A DNA stretch of 64,000 bases from Saccharopolyspora rosea (GTDB lineage: Bacteria > Actinomycetota > Actinomycetes > Mycobacteriales > Pseudonocardiaceae): NCBI RefSeq assembly GCF_025643595.1, contig NZ_CP102826.1, positions 2,232,001 to 2,296,000 on the forward strand. The letters run 5' to 3'. Under the pieces are notes generated by a model, which was not told the origin of the DNA, made no database searches, and saw only the letters and a list, made by a program, of their open reading frames with translations. Positions 36,240-49,053 of this stretch are shown here, piece by piece. The position numbers and the translations under genes are program-made. The first letter of the stretch is position 1, and each line of letters begins with the position of its first letter.

Positions 36240-37084
36240 ACGACGAGTCGCATCCCCTGGTGAAGTCGAGCGGCGCGGTGCGCGAAGGGCCGGGGCGCTG
36301 GGAGGTCGAGGTGCCGCGCTCGTGGTGGGCGTGGTTGGGACCGCAGGGCGGACTGCTGGGCGCCCTCGCGGCGCGGGCCGCGGCCGACCTGGTCGACGAC
36401 GACCTGCCGCCGCGCGCCACCCACGCCCAGTTCCTGCGCAGCCCCGCCGACGGGCCGATCTCGTTCGCCGCGACCCTGGAACGCGCCGGGCGCAGCAGCC
36501 ACTTCGTCACCGTGCGCGCGACGCAGGACGGGACACCGGTGCTGCTGGCGTCCTCCGTGTTCGCCCGCAGCACCGACGGCCCGCCACCGCAGCGGCGCGT
36601 CACCGCACCGGAAGTCCCGGCGCCGCAGGACAGCCTGGAGATCGAGTTCCCCGCCGAACTCGTCCCCTTCGGCAGGCACTTCGTGATCCGCTACGGTAGC
36701 GGGGGCATTCCGATGGCCGGATCCGCGGAATCGGAAATGGCGTACTGGTTCCGGCTGCGGCCGGACGTGCCCGCCGACTCGCTGGTCGCCATCGTGCTGA
36801 CCGACGTGATGCCGCCGGGGATCTACCCGCTGGTCACCGAGCCGGTGCCGGTCGTGTCCGCCGAGCTGTCCGTGCACCTGCACGCGGACCTGACGACCGA
36901 GCCGGTCGACGACGACGTGCTGGTGGTCCAGCGCAACGTCAGCAGCGGGCACGGGTGGTGCGTCGACGAGGCGGACCTGTGGGACAGCGCCGGTACCCTG
37001 CTCGCGCAGTCCCGGCAGCTGCGTCGAATCCTGCGCAACGACGAGGGAGGGAACGAGGATGGCCGAGCCGCGGGCGAAGGTTGA
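36236..37084 (+). CDS. TesB-like double-hotdog thioesterase family protein
   Basis: A 282-residue protein with two hotdog domains. The first contains WWAWLGPQGGLLGALAARAA and RATHAQFLRSPADGPISF; the second contains SAELSVHLHADL and SSGHGWCVDEADLWDSAGTL, the layout of TesB-like thioesterases common in actinobacteria. It would hydrolyse an acyl thioester, giving a free acid for the methyltransferase that follows. GTG 36236 overlaps the upstream TGA (GTGA), and the end overlaps the methyltransferase start by 26 bases. Confidence 0.85.
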   Translation: MNDESHPLVKSSGAVREGPGRWEVEVPRSWWAWLGPQGGLLGALAARAAADLVDDDLPPRATHAQFLRSPADGPISFAATLERAGRSSHFVTVRATQDGTPVLLASSVFARSTDGPPPQRRVTAPEVPAPQDSLEIEFPAELVPFGRHFVIRYGSGGIPMAGSAESEMAYWFRLRPDVPADSLVAIVLTDVMPPGIYPLVTEPVPVVSAELSVHLHADLTTEPVDDDVLVVQRNVSSGHGWCVDEADLWDSAGTLLAQSRQLRRILRNDEGGNEDGRAAGEG

Positions 37085-37922
37085 GCTGCAGGGCGTTCCG
37101 GAGACGCTGCTCTGGACGCTGTACTGCCGGGCGGCGGAGTCGCGCCGCCCGGACGCCCTGCTCGACGACCCGGACGCCGTCGCCATCGTCGATTCCATCG
37201 ACTACCCGTTCGCCGCGCAGTTCGGGCATCCGCACATCGCGCTCGCGCTGCGCGCGAAGTGCTTCGACGACCGGATCCGGGAGTTCCTGGCGGCCAACCC
37301 GGACGGCACCGTGGTGGCGCTCGCCGACGGGCTGGAGACCCAGTTCCGGCGGGTGGACAACGGCCGGGTCCGCTGGTTGTCGGTGGACCTGGAAGAGACC
37401 ATGCAGGTGCGCCGCAAGTACCTGCCGGACACCGACCGGCTGCGCAACCTGTCCTGCTCGGCGCTCGACGAGGCGTGGATGGACGAGGTCGACCCGTCGC
37501 ACGGGCTGTTCATCAGCATCCAGGGGCTGCTGATGTACCTGGAGGAGGCCGAGGCGATGGGACTGATCCGCGCGTGCGCGCAGCGCTTCCCCGGCGCGTG
37601 GCTGATGTTCGACGCGATGCCGCCCTGGCTGACCCGGTCGGCTTCCGGCGGGACCCTGCTGGACCGGCTGATGATGCGCGGCCGCGACGCCAAGCAGGCC
37701 GACCGGTACAAGCTGCCGCCGCTGCGCTGGGGCGCCAGCGTCGACCAGCTCCGCAAGCGGCTGTTCGCCCTGCACCCCGCCGTCGCGGAGGTCCGGGACG
37801 TGGGCTACCCGCCCGGCCGCGGGCTCACCTTCCGCTACCTCAACCCGTACATGGGCAGCTGGCCGCCGATCCGCAACCTCCGCCCCAACAACACCCTCGT
37901 CCGCTTCGCCGCGCAGCGGTAG
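37059..37922 (+). CDS. TcmP/leucine carboxyl methyltransferase-family O-methyltransferase
   Basis: A 287-residue SAM-dependent enzyme of the LCM (PPM1/TcmP) family. Signatures are ALRAKCFDDRIREFLAANPD, the SAM-binding VVALADGLETQFRRVDNG, WLSVDLEETMQVRRKYLP and QGLLMYLEEAEAMGLI. Family members methylate carboxyl or hydroxyl groups of polyketides and leucine carboxylates. As the last gene of the rightward operon, after a thioesterase, a methyl ester or ether on the finished lipid is plausible (inference). ATG 37059 is preceded by GAGGGAGGGAACGAGG. Confidence 0.88.
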   Translation: MAEPRAKVELQGVPETLLWTLYCRAAESRRPDALLDDPDAVAIVDSIDYPFAAQFGHPHIALALRAKCFDDRIREFLAANPDGTVVALADGLETQFRRVDNGRVRWLSVDLEETMQVRRKYLPDTDRLRNLSCSALDEAWMDEVDPSHGLFISIQGLLMYLEEAEAMGLIRACAQRFPGAWLMFDAMPPWLTRSASGGTLLDRLMMRGRDAKQADRYKLPPLRWGASVDQLRKRLFALHPAVAEVRDVGYPPGRGLTFRYLNPYMGSWPPIRNLRPNNTLVRFAAQR

Positions 37923-37931
37923 CGGGCAAGA

Positions 37932-37996
37932 GAGCCTGTCTTCGAACTCGTTGTGCGAGGCGGTGCCGGGAGCGGAACCTCAGCGGCCGTCTCGGC
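37932..37996 (+). repeat. Left half of the hairpin repeat (copy 3)
   Basis: Begins GAGCCTGTCTTCGAACTCGT nine bases after the methyltransferase stop and matches the left side of copies 1 and 2 through GGCGGTGCCGGGAGCGGAAC to CTCAGCGGCCGTCTCG. The right half is missing: unrelated sequence follows and leads into two truncated genes, so the element was probably cut by a rearrangement. Confidence 0.8.
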
Positions 37997-38033
37997 TATC
38001 CGGGGGCGTCACCGGACCGGTGTGCGAGTCCGG

Positions 38034-38399
38034 TCATGGGTCCGGCACGTCGGCGAGTTCCAGCAATGCGCGTGCGGCCGGGTTGGACGGGACCCGGCCG
38101 CGCGCGACGAGGGCGAGGTGGCGGTGCGCCCGGGGGTCGTTGATCCCGACCACCGCCAGCCCGCTGCGGCGGGCGATCGGCTCCGGCACGATCGCGACCC
38201 CGAGCCCGTGCCCGACCAGCGACAGCAACTGGTTCATCTGCCCGACGCGGAAGCGGATCCGGCGGGACAACGACGCCCGGGCGCACAGCCCTTCGATCAC
38301 CGTCTGCAGGCCCGGCCCCGCCTGGAAGTCGACGAACGGCTCGGCTGCCAGCTCCGCCAGGGCCACCGACTCGTGCCTCGCGAGCGGATGCCCCGGCCG
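38034..38399 (-). pseudogene. Truncated LysR-family regulator (C-terminal third only)
   Basis: About 120 codons read as the substrate-binding domain of a LysR regulator: GHPLARHESVALAEL, QMNQLLSLVGHGLGVAIVPE and a normal end. The N-terminal helix-turn-helix and the first half of the sensor domain are absent. At 38400 the homology stops and a truncated MFS gene begins on the other strand. No start codon with a ribosome site exists, so this is a remnant. Confidence 0.8.
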
Positions 38400-38401
38400 C
38401 C

Positions 38402-38794
38402 AAGTTCGCCGGTGCCACCGCGGACAAGGGGTATGCGCGGGTCCAGACGGGCGCGTTCGTCGCCGCCACCGCGGTCGGCTTCGTCCTGCTGGCGCTGGGC
38501 GCGCGCAGCGCGGTGGCGCTGGCGATCGGCGTGGCGTTGCTGGACCTGGGTATCCAAGGCACCCACATCAGCAACCAGAGCCTGTTCTACCCGCTGCGCC
38601 CGGACGCGCGCAGCCGTCTCAACACCGCCTACATGACCTCGTACTTCGCGTCCGGGTCACTGGGCAGCGCCCTGTCGGCGGTGAGCTACGCGCACTGGGG
38701 GTGGTCCGGCGTGTGCCTGCTCGGAGCGCTGTTCCCGGCGGCCGGTTTCCTGGTCTGGATCGTCGAGATCGTCCGGCACCGCACCGCCGGGTGA
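38402..38794 (+). pseudogene. Truncated MFS transporter (last four membrane segments)
   Basis: About 130 codons encoding the C-terminal end of a drug/sugar-type MFS permease: ADKGYARVQTGAFVAATAVG, ALLDLGIQGTHISNQ, RLNTAYMTSYFASGSLG and a final membrane segment LLGALFPAAGFLVWIVEIV. The first two thirds are absent; the frame begins abruptly at the junction with the LysR remnant. A start at GTG/ATG 38513 would give a 93-residue fragment unlikely to work as a transporter. Confidence 0.8.
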
Positions 38795-38855
38795 GGGGCG
38801 CACCCCGGAAGATCCGCTGGCTTCGAGGGCCTGGGAGGCGGCCCGGGGTTCGCGC

Positions 38856-44165
<5,310 letters not shown>

Positions 44166-44213
44166 GGACTCCTCCTCCCGGGGAGCGCTTCGCCAGGTGG
44201 CGGGTGGCGCTCC

Positions 44214-45452
44214 CTAGTGGACGTCGTAGCGGACCGGAAGCCGGTAGGGGCCGCGGAAAGTGGGCATGATCGACCGGTCCACCTTGTCCGGTGTGGCCAG
44301 TCGGGGGCGCCGGACGCGTTCGACGAACGCCTGCACGGCCAGGTCGTGCACGAGCTTGCCCATCCGCGCTCCCAGGCAGAAGTGGATGCCGCGGCCGAAG
44401 GCGATGTGCCCGACCTCGCCGCGGTCCGGGTCGATGCGGTCGGGATCGGGGTACTGGGCGGGATCGCGGTGCGCCGCGCCGATCCAGACGAAGACCTCCT
44501 CGCCGGTGGAGAGCTGGTGCCCGCCCAGTTCGACGGGTTCGAGGACCCGGCGCTTGGTCAGCTGGACCGAGGAGTCGAACCGCATCAGCTCCGCCGACAT
44601 CCGCGCGACCGCGGTCGGATCGGCGCGCACCCGTTCGTAGAGCTCGGGGTCGCGCAGCAGGTGCAGCACCGAGTTGCCGATCTGGTGGGCGGTGCTGATC
44701 TGGCCCGCGGTGAGCAGGAACGCCAGGTTGCCGAGCAGTTCGGCCTCGTCCGCCCAGCGCCCGCCGGTGTAGGAGTCGGCGAGCGCCTGGAGGAAGTCGT
44801 CCCGCCGGCCGTCGCGGCGTTCGGCGACGAGACCGCGGAAGAACTCGACGAACTCGTGCACGCCGCCGAGCAGTTTGGGCTGGTGCTCCCGGCTGGCGGG
44901 GCCGTCGTCGAGGAGCAGGCCGAGGCACAGCATCCAGTGCAGGTACTCCTGGTCGCCGCCGCCGGGCACGCCGAGCAGCCGTCCGAGGCTGAGCGCGGGC
45001 AGCGCGTAGCCGTAGGCGGCCATGAGGTCGAACTCGCCGTCGCCGTCGGCGATCGCGGTGTCCAGCAGCCGGTGCGCGGTCGCGGTGATCCGCTCCGCCA
45101 TGGCGTCGACCGGGCGGGGCATGAACGGTGCTTTGAGCTCCCGCCGGATCCGGTCGTGGGCCGGTGGGTCGGAGGTGACCACCTGCTGGTAGAGCGCGTT
45201 CATCGCGGCGGTGTGGGACGGTTCGGCGCCGGTGGGCAGCCGGTCGGCGAGCCACTGCGGGCGGGCGGCCGACAACCGGGTGTCCATCAGCGCGGCGACC
45301 GCGGGTTCGTACCCGGTGACCATCCACCCGCCGGCCTCGCCCATCCGGTCGTCCCAGCGGACCGGGTCGTCCTCCCGGATCCGGTGGAACAGCGGATAGG
45401 GGTCGTCGATGCAGTCGTCGGCGTAGATGCGCTCCATGGTCAGCTCGGCCAT
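44214..45452 (-). CDS. Cytochrome P450 with an unusual I-helix (AGQIST)
   Basis: A 412-residue bacterial class I P450. The heme loop FGRGIHFCLGARMGK carries the cysteine ligand, and an E-x-x-R pair is in AELMRF. In the I-helix, where most P450s have AG-x-(D/E)-T-T, this one reads LLTAGQISTAHQIG: the acidic residue of the oxygen-activating acid-alcohol pair is Ile. Similar replacements occur in P450s with altered chemistry or using an oxygenated substrate group. ATG 45452 overlaps the end of the KR-DH gene by 13 bases; ATG 45436 is an alternative. No ferredoxin gene is in this operon; one is at 61.5 kb. Confidence 0.9.
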   Translation of the reverse strand: MAELTMERIYADDCIDDPYPLFHRIREDDPVRWDDRMGEAGGWMVTGYEPAVAALMDTRLSAARPQWLADRLPTGAEPSHTAAMNALYQQVVTSDPPAHDRIRRELKAPFMPRPVDAMAERITATAHRLLDTAIADGDGEFDLMAAYGYALPALSLGRLLGVPGGGDQEYLHWMLCLGLLLDDGPASREHQPKLLGGVHEFVEFFRGLVAERRDGRRDDFLQALADSYTGGRWADEAELLGNLAFLLTAGQISTAHQIGNSVLHLLRDPELYERVRADPTAVARMSAELMRFDSSVQLTKRRVLEPVELGGHQLSTGEEVFVWIGAAHRDPAQYPDPDRIDPDRGEVGHIAFGRGIHFCLGARMGKLVHDLAVQAFVERVRRPRLATPDKVDRSIMPTFRGPYRLPVRYDVH

Positions 45453-47707
45453 GCCAGCTCCTCGGTGTCGGGTTCGTCGAGTCCGCGCACGACCAGCGCG
45501 ACCCGCCGGGTGCTCCGCTCGACCGCCCACCAGGTCCCGCCGGACGGTTCGCCGAGGGCGAGGTCGGCCCGGCCGGGTTCGCGGCCGAGGGCGATGCGTG
45601 CGATGCGCACCCGCTCGGCCGTCCTGCCGGACATGGCCATGCGCAGGACGTTCTCCAGCGCTGCGACGGGCAGCAGCGAGGTCGGGGCGGGTTCCGCGGC
45701 CCACAGGTCGGCGGCCGGGCACGGGCGCGGGGCCGCGGTGCGGGTGCCGCAGGGGTGCACCCGCCACGGGGCGACCGGGACCACCAGTCCTCGCCAGTGC
45801 ACTGTGGACGGTCGTGCTGCGGTCGGGGTGCCCGCCGAGTCCGGCAGCGGCGGGGGCGGGTCGCCGGGCCCCCGCGGGTGCCCGGTCATCGCGGCCACCA
45901 CCGCGTCGCCGGTGCGGAAGACGATCCGGACCGATCCGTCCGGGCGGGCCGAGATCGTCCTGGTCAACCGGATTCCGCCGTCGGCCAGCCGGAGGCGGCC
46001 GAGGTCGAGCGCGAGATCGCGCAGTTCGCGGACCGGTTCGAGCCATTCGGCGGCGCGCAGCGCGTTCTCCAGCAGCACCGCGACCGGCAGCGCGGGTTCG
46101 CCGCGCACCAGGACGTCCCCGGCCGCCGGGGTGTCCTCGGTGCGGAAGCCGATCTCGGACTCCAGCCGCCGACCGGGCTGCCACTCGGTCGGTTCGCCGA
46201 GGTGGAAGGCGCGCGGATGCACGTCGGCGAACCCGGGCAGCGCCGGTTCGGGCGGCAGCCCGCCGGCCTGGGCCACGCTGATCCCGCCGGACACCGGGCC
46301 GACGAAGGCGACCTCGGCGTGCCGCGGCGCGGCCAGCTCGGCGCACCACTGCCGCAACCCGTCGTCCGGGTCCATCGCGGGCATGTACTTCGTCGCAGCG
46401 TCCACATTGGATGATTCGCTGAGCGAGCGCCACAGCGGCCAGCACAGCGTCTGCACCGCGATCCCGCTGTCCCGGCGGGCCCACGCCCCGAGGCGGGCGA
46501 GCGCTTCGTTGCCCGCGGCGTAGTCGAGTTCGCCGACCATCCCGCCGAGCCGGCCGGTCAGCGACCCGGAGTTGCAGAAGAACCGGAGTTCGCGGTCGCG
46601 CACCGCGTCGAAGACCCGCAGGAATCCGGTCACCTTGGTCGCGATCCCGGCCAGGAAGTCGCGGTCGGACTTGGCGGGCAGCCGCGCGGGCCGGTCCACC
46701 CCGGCGAAGTGGACGACGCCGGTCAGGTCCGGGATGCCGTCGACGAGTTCGGCGACCGCGCGGGGATCGGTGGTGTCGCAGTGCGCGAACCGCAGCGGAA
46801 GTCCCTCCGCCCGCGCACTCGCCAGGTTCGCGTGCAGCGCGCGTCGGCGCCGGAGCCTGTCGACGTGCCGGCGGGCGGCGCGCACGGTGCCGTCGGCGGC
46901 GGCCCGGCGCAGCAGGTCGCGCCGGTAGCCGTCGAACTCGCGGTCGTCGAGGTGCGCCCACTCCTCGGTGCCCGTCGGTGGTGCGGTGCGGCCGGTGACC
47001 ACCACGCGGCAGCCGCGGCGGGCCAGCGCCGCGGCCAGTTCGAACCCGATGCCGCGCCAGCCGCCGCAGACCAGCACGACGTCGTCCGGGCCCAGCGGCG
47101 CCGCCGGTGCGCCGACCGCGGCCGCGCGGGGGACCAGTGCCGTGCGCAGGCCGTCCCGGTAGCCGATCTCGGCCGGGCCGCGGCCGTACAGCTCCGCGGC
47201 CACGACGTCGGGCAGGTCCGGCGAGTCGGGCCGGGCGACGTCCACCACGCGCGCGTTGACGTTGGGGATCTCCCGGTGCAGCGTCTTGGCCAGTCCCGCC
47301 CAGATGCCGCCCAGCGGCTGGTGGATCGGCCCGTCGCCGTATCCGGACCGCCCGTCGAGGTAGGTGACGGCCAGGTACGCCACCCGCCGGGCGTCGGTCT
47401 CCGCGCTCCAATCCGGGTAGCAGGTGCGCAGCACCGACAGGGTGCGCAGCAGCGCGGCGTCGGCGGCGTCGGGGACGCGGGGGCGGAACGGTTCGGCGAG
47501 CGTGAGGTCCACGACGGCGTCGGGGATCCCGCCGTCGCCGGGACGCCACCGGTGCGCCCCGCGGTCGGCGAGCGCCGTGCCGACCGCGTCGGCGGCCCCG
47601 GGCGCGCCGCCGAGGACCGCCACCGAACGCCCGGACAGGTCGGTGGCGACGAGGTGCCGGGCGGGCTCGTTGGCCCACACGAACCGCCGGACCGGTGCGG
47701 TGGTCAT
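45440..47707 (-). CDS. Stand-alone ketoreductase-dehydratase-like PKS protein
   Basis: A 755-residue protein without KS, AT or ACP. Residues about 1-200 are a KR structural subdomain (PIHQPLGGIWAGLAKTLHRE), about 210-470 a catalytic KR (VVLVCGGWRGIGFELAAAL; NSGSLTGRLGGMVGELDYAA with Ser and Tyr), and about 490-755 a double-hotdog dehydratase-like region. In the latter the HxxxG box is degenerate: VLVRGEPALPVAVLLENAL has no histidine at the active-site position. It would act in trans on carrier-bound intermediates of the leftward operon. It overlaps both flanking P450 genes (4 and 13 bases). Confidence 0.85.
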   Translation of the reverse strand: MTTAPVRRFVWANEPARHLVATDLSGRSVAVLGGAPGAADAVGTALADRGAHRWRPGDGGIPDAVVDLTLAEPFRPRVPDAADAALLRTLSVLRTCYPDWSAETDARRVAYLAVTYLDGRSGYGDGPIHQPLGGIWAGLAKTLHREIPNVNARVVDVARPDSPDLPDVVAAELYGRGPAEIGYRDGLRTALVPRAAAVGAPAAPLGPDDVVLVCGGWRGIGFELAAALARRGCRVVVTGRTAPPTGTEEWAHLDDREFDGYRRDLLRRAAADGTVRAARRHVDRLRRRRALHANLASARAEGLPLRFAHCDTTDPRAVAELVDGIPDLTGVVHFAGVDRPARLPAKSDRDFLAGIATKVTGFLRVFDAVRDRELRFFCNSGSLTGRLGGMVGELDYAAGNEALARLGAWARRDSGIAVQTLCWPLWRSLSESSNVDAATKYMPAMDPDDGLRQWCAELAAPRHAEVAFVGPVSGGISVAQAGGLPPEPALPGFADVHPRAFHLGEPTEWQPGRRLESEIGFRTEDTPAAGDVLVRGEPALPVAVLLENALRAAEWLEPVRELRDLALDLGRLRLADGGIRLTRTISARPDGSVRIVFRTGDAVVAAMTGHPRGPGDPPPPLPDSAGTPTAARPSTVHWRGLVVPVAPWRVHPCGTRTAAPRPCPAADLWAAEPAPTSLLPVAALENVLRMAMSGRTAERVRIARIALGREPGRADLALGEPSGGTWWAVERSTRRVALVVRGLDEPDTEELAWPS

Positions 47708-49053
47708 CCCCGGTCCACCGGCGCGATGCGCATCGGGACGCCCTTCTTCGGCCGCAGCGACACCAGACCGGTCGGCACCACCTGGTGGCCCGGGGCCAGG
47801 TCGAGCCGGTACCGCTGCGCGACCATGGCCACGGTGAGCTGCAGTTCCAGCAGCGCGAGCCGGTGCCCCACGCAGTGCCGCGCGCCGCCGCCGAACGGCA
47901 GGTACCGGTAGCGCTCGGTGCTCCGGCTCGCGGGGCAGAACCGCTCCGGGTCGAACGCCTCCGGCGACTCCCACACCTCGGCGTTGTGGTGCGCGGCGTG
48001 CGGCGAGATGAGCACCGTGGTGCCCGCCGGGACGTGGTATCCGCCGATCTCGTCGTCGTCGACGGTGTCGCGCGGGAAGACCCAGATCGGCGGGTACATC
48101 CGCAGCGACTCGTCGACGACCTGGCGCAGGTAGGTCAGTTTCGGCAGGTCTTCGGCGGTCGGGGTGCGACCGGCCAGCACCTCGTCCAGCTCGGCGGTCA
48201 GCCTGCGGCGCACGTCGACGTGCTGGGCCAGCGCGTACAGCGTCCAGGCCAGGGCGCAGCCGGTCGTCTCGTGCCCGGCCATGAAGTGGGTCTTCAGCTC
48301 GGCGCGGATGGCGCGGTCGTCCCAGCGGCGGCCGGTCTCGGGGTGTTCGGCCCGCAGCAGCGCGGCCACCAGGTTGTCCTCGTCGCCCGCGGCGCGCTGC
48401 CGGGCGATGACGTCGTCCATCACGCGGTTGAGCACCGCCTGGTGGCGGTTCAGGTCGCGCCGGTAGCGGGTGGGGACCCACCGGGGCAGCATCTGCTCGA
48501 CCTTGCCGGTGATGATCATCGCCTTGATCGCGAAGCGCACCACGGGCAGCAGTTCGTCGGCTCGCTCGCGGAGGTCGACGCCGAACAGCACCCGGCTGAG
48601 CACGCCCATGGACAGCCACATCAGGTCGTCGACGACGTCGACGACCTCGCCGCGCTCGGCCGGTCCCTCCCAGCGGTCCAGCAGGTCCTGCACGCACTCG
48701 GTGATGACCGGTGCGGCCGATTCCAGCCGGGCGCGTTGGAAGAACGGTTGCGCCACCTGCCTGCGGGCCTGCCACTCGGCGCCGTCGGTGGTGAGCATGC
48801 CGTGGCCCATGAACAGGTTGAAGCCGCGGTAGAAGCGCCCCCGCCGGTAGTTGCCGGGGTTGTCCTGGAGCACGTGCTTGATCAGATCCGGTTCGGTGAC
48901 CTGGTGCACCAGGTACGGTCCGAGCTTGACCCGGGCGATGCCGCCGAAGCGGCGTTGCAGATCGCTGATGAGCCCCAGCGAGTTGCTCTTGAACCGGCTC
49001 AGCGCGCCGATCAAGTGACCGCCGTCGGGGCCCGGCGCTCTGCGGTCAGTCAT
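47704..49053 (-). CDS. Cytochrome P450, fatty-acid hydroxylase-like type
   Basis: A 449-residue P450. The N-terminus (LISDLQRRFGGIARVKLGP), I-helix FMAGHETTGCALAWTLYALA, K-helix ESLRMYPP and heme loop FGGGARHCVGHRLALLE show an intact catalytic machinery. The sequence type resembles the longer CYP families that oxidise fatty or terpenoid chains rather than short CYP105-like enzymes. There is no fused reductase. ATG 49053 overlaps the upstream synthase stop by 8 bases. Hydroxylation or epoxidation of the lipid/polyketide chain is the expected role. Confidence 0.92.
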   Translation of the reverse strand: MTDRRAPGPDGGHLIGALSRFKSNSLGLISDLQRRFGGIARVKLGPYLVHQVTEPDLIKHVLQDNPGNYRRGRFYRGFNLFMGHGMLTTDGAEWQARRQVAQPFFQRARLESAAPVITECVQDLLDRWEGPAERGEVVDVVDDLMWLSMGVLSRVLFGVDLRERADELLPVVRFAIKAMIITGKVEQMLPRWVPTRYRRDLNRHQAVLNRVMDDVIARQRAAGDEDNLVAALLRAEHPETGRRWDDRAIRAELKTHFMAGHETTGCALAWTLYALAQHVDVRRRLTAELDEVLAGRTPTAEDLPKLTYLRQVVDESLRMYPPIWVFPRDTVDDDEIGGYHVPAGTTVLISPHAAHHNAEVWESPEAFDPERFCPASRSTERYRYLPFGGGARHCVGHRLALLELQLTVAMVAQRYRLDLAPGHQVVPTGLVSLRPKKGVPMRIAPVDRG

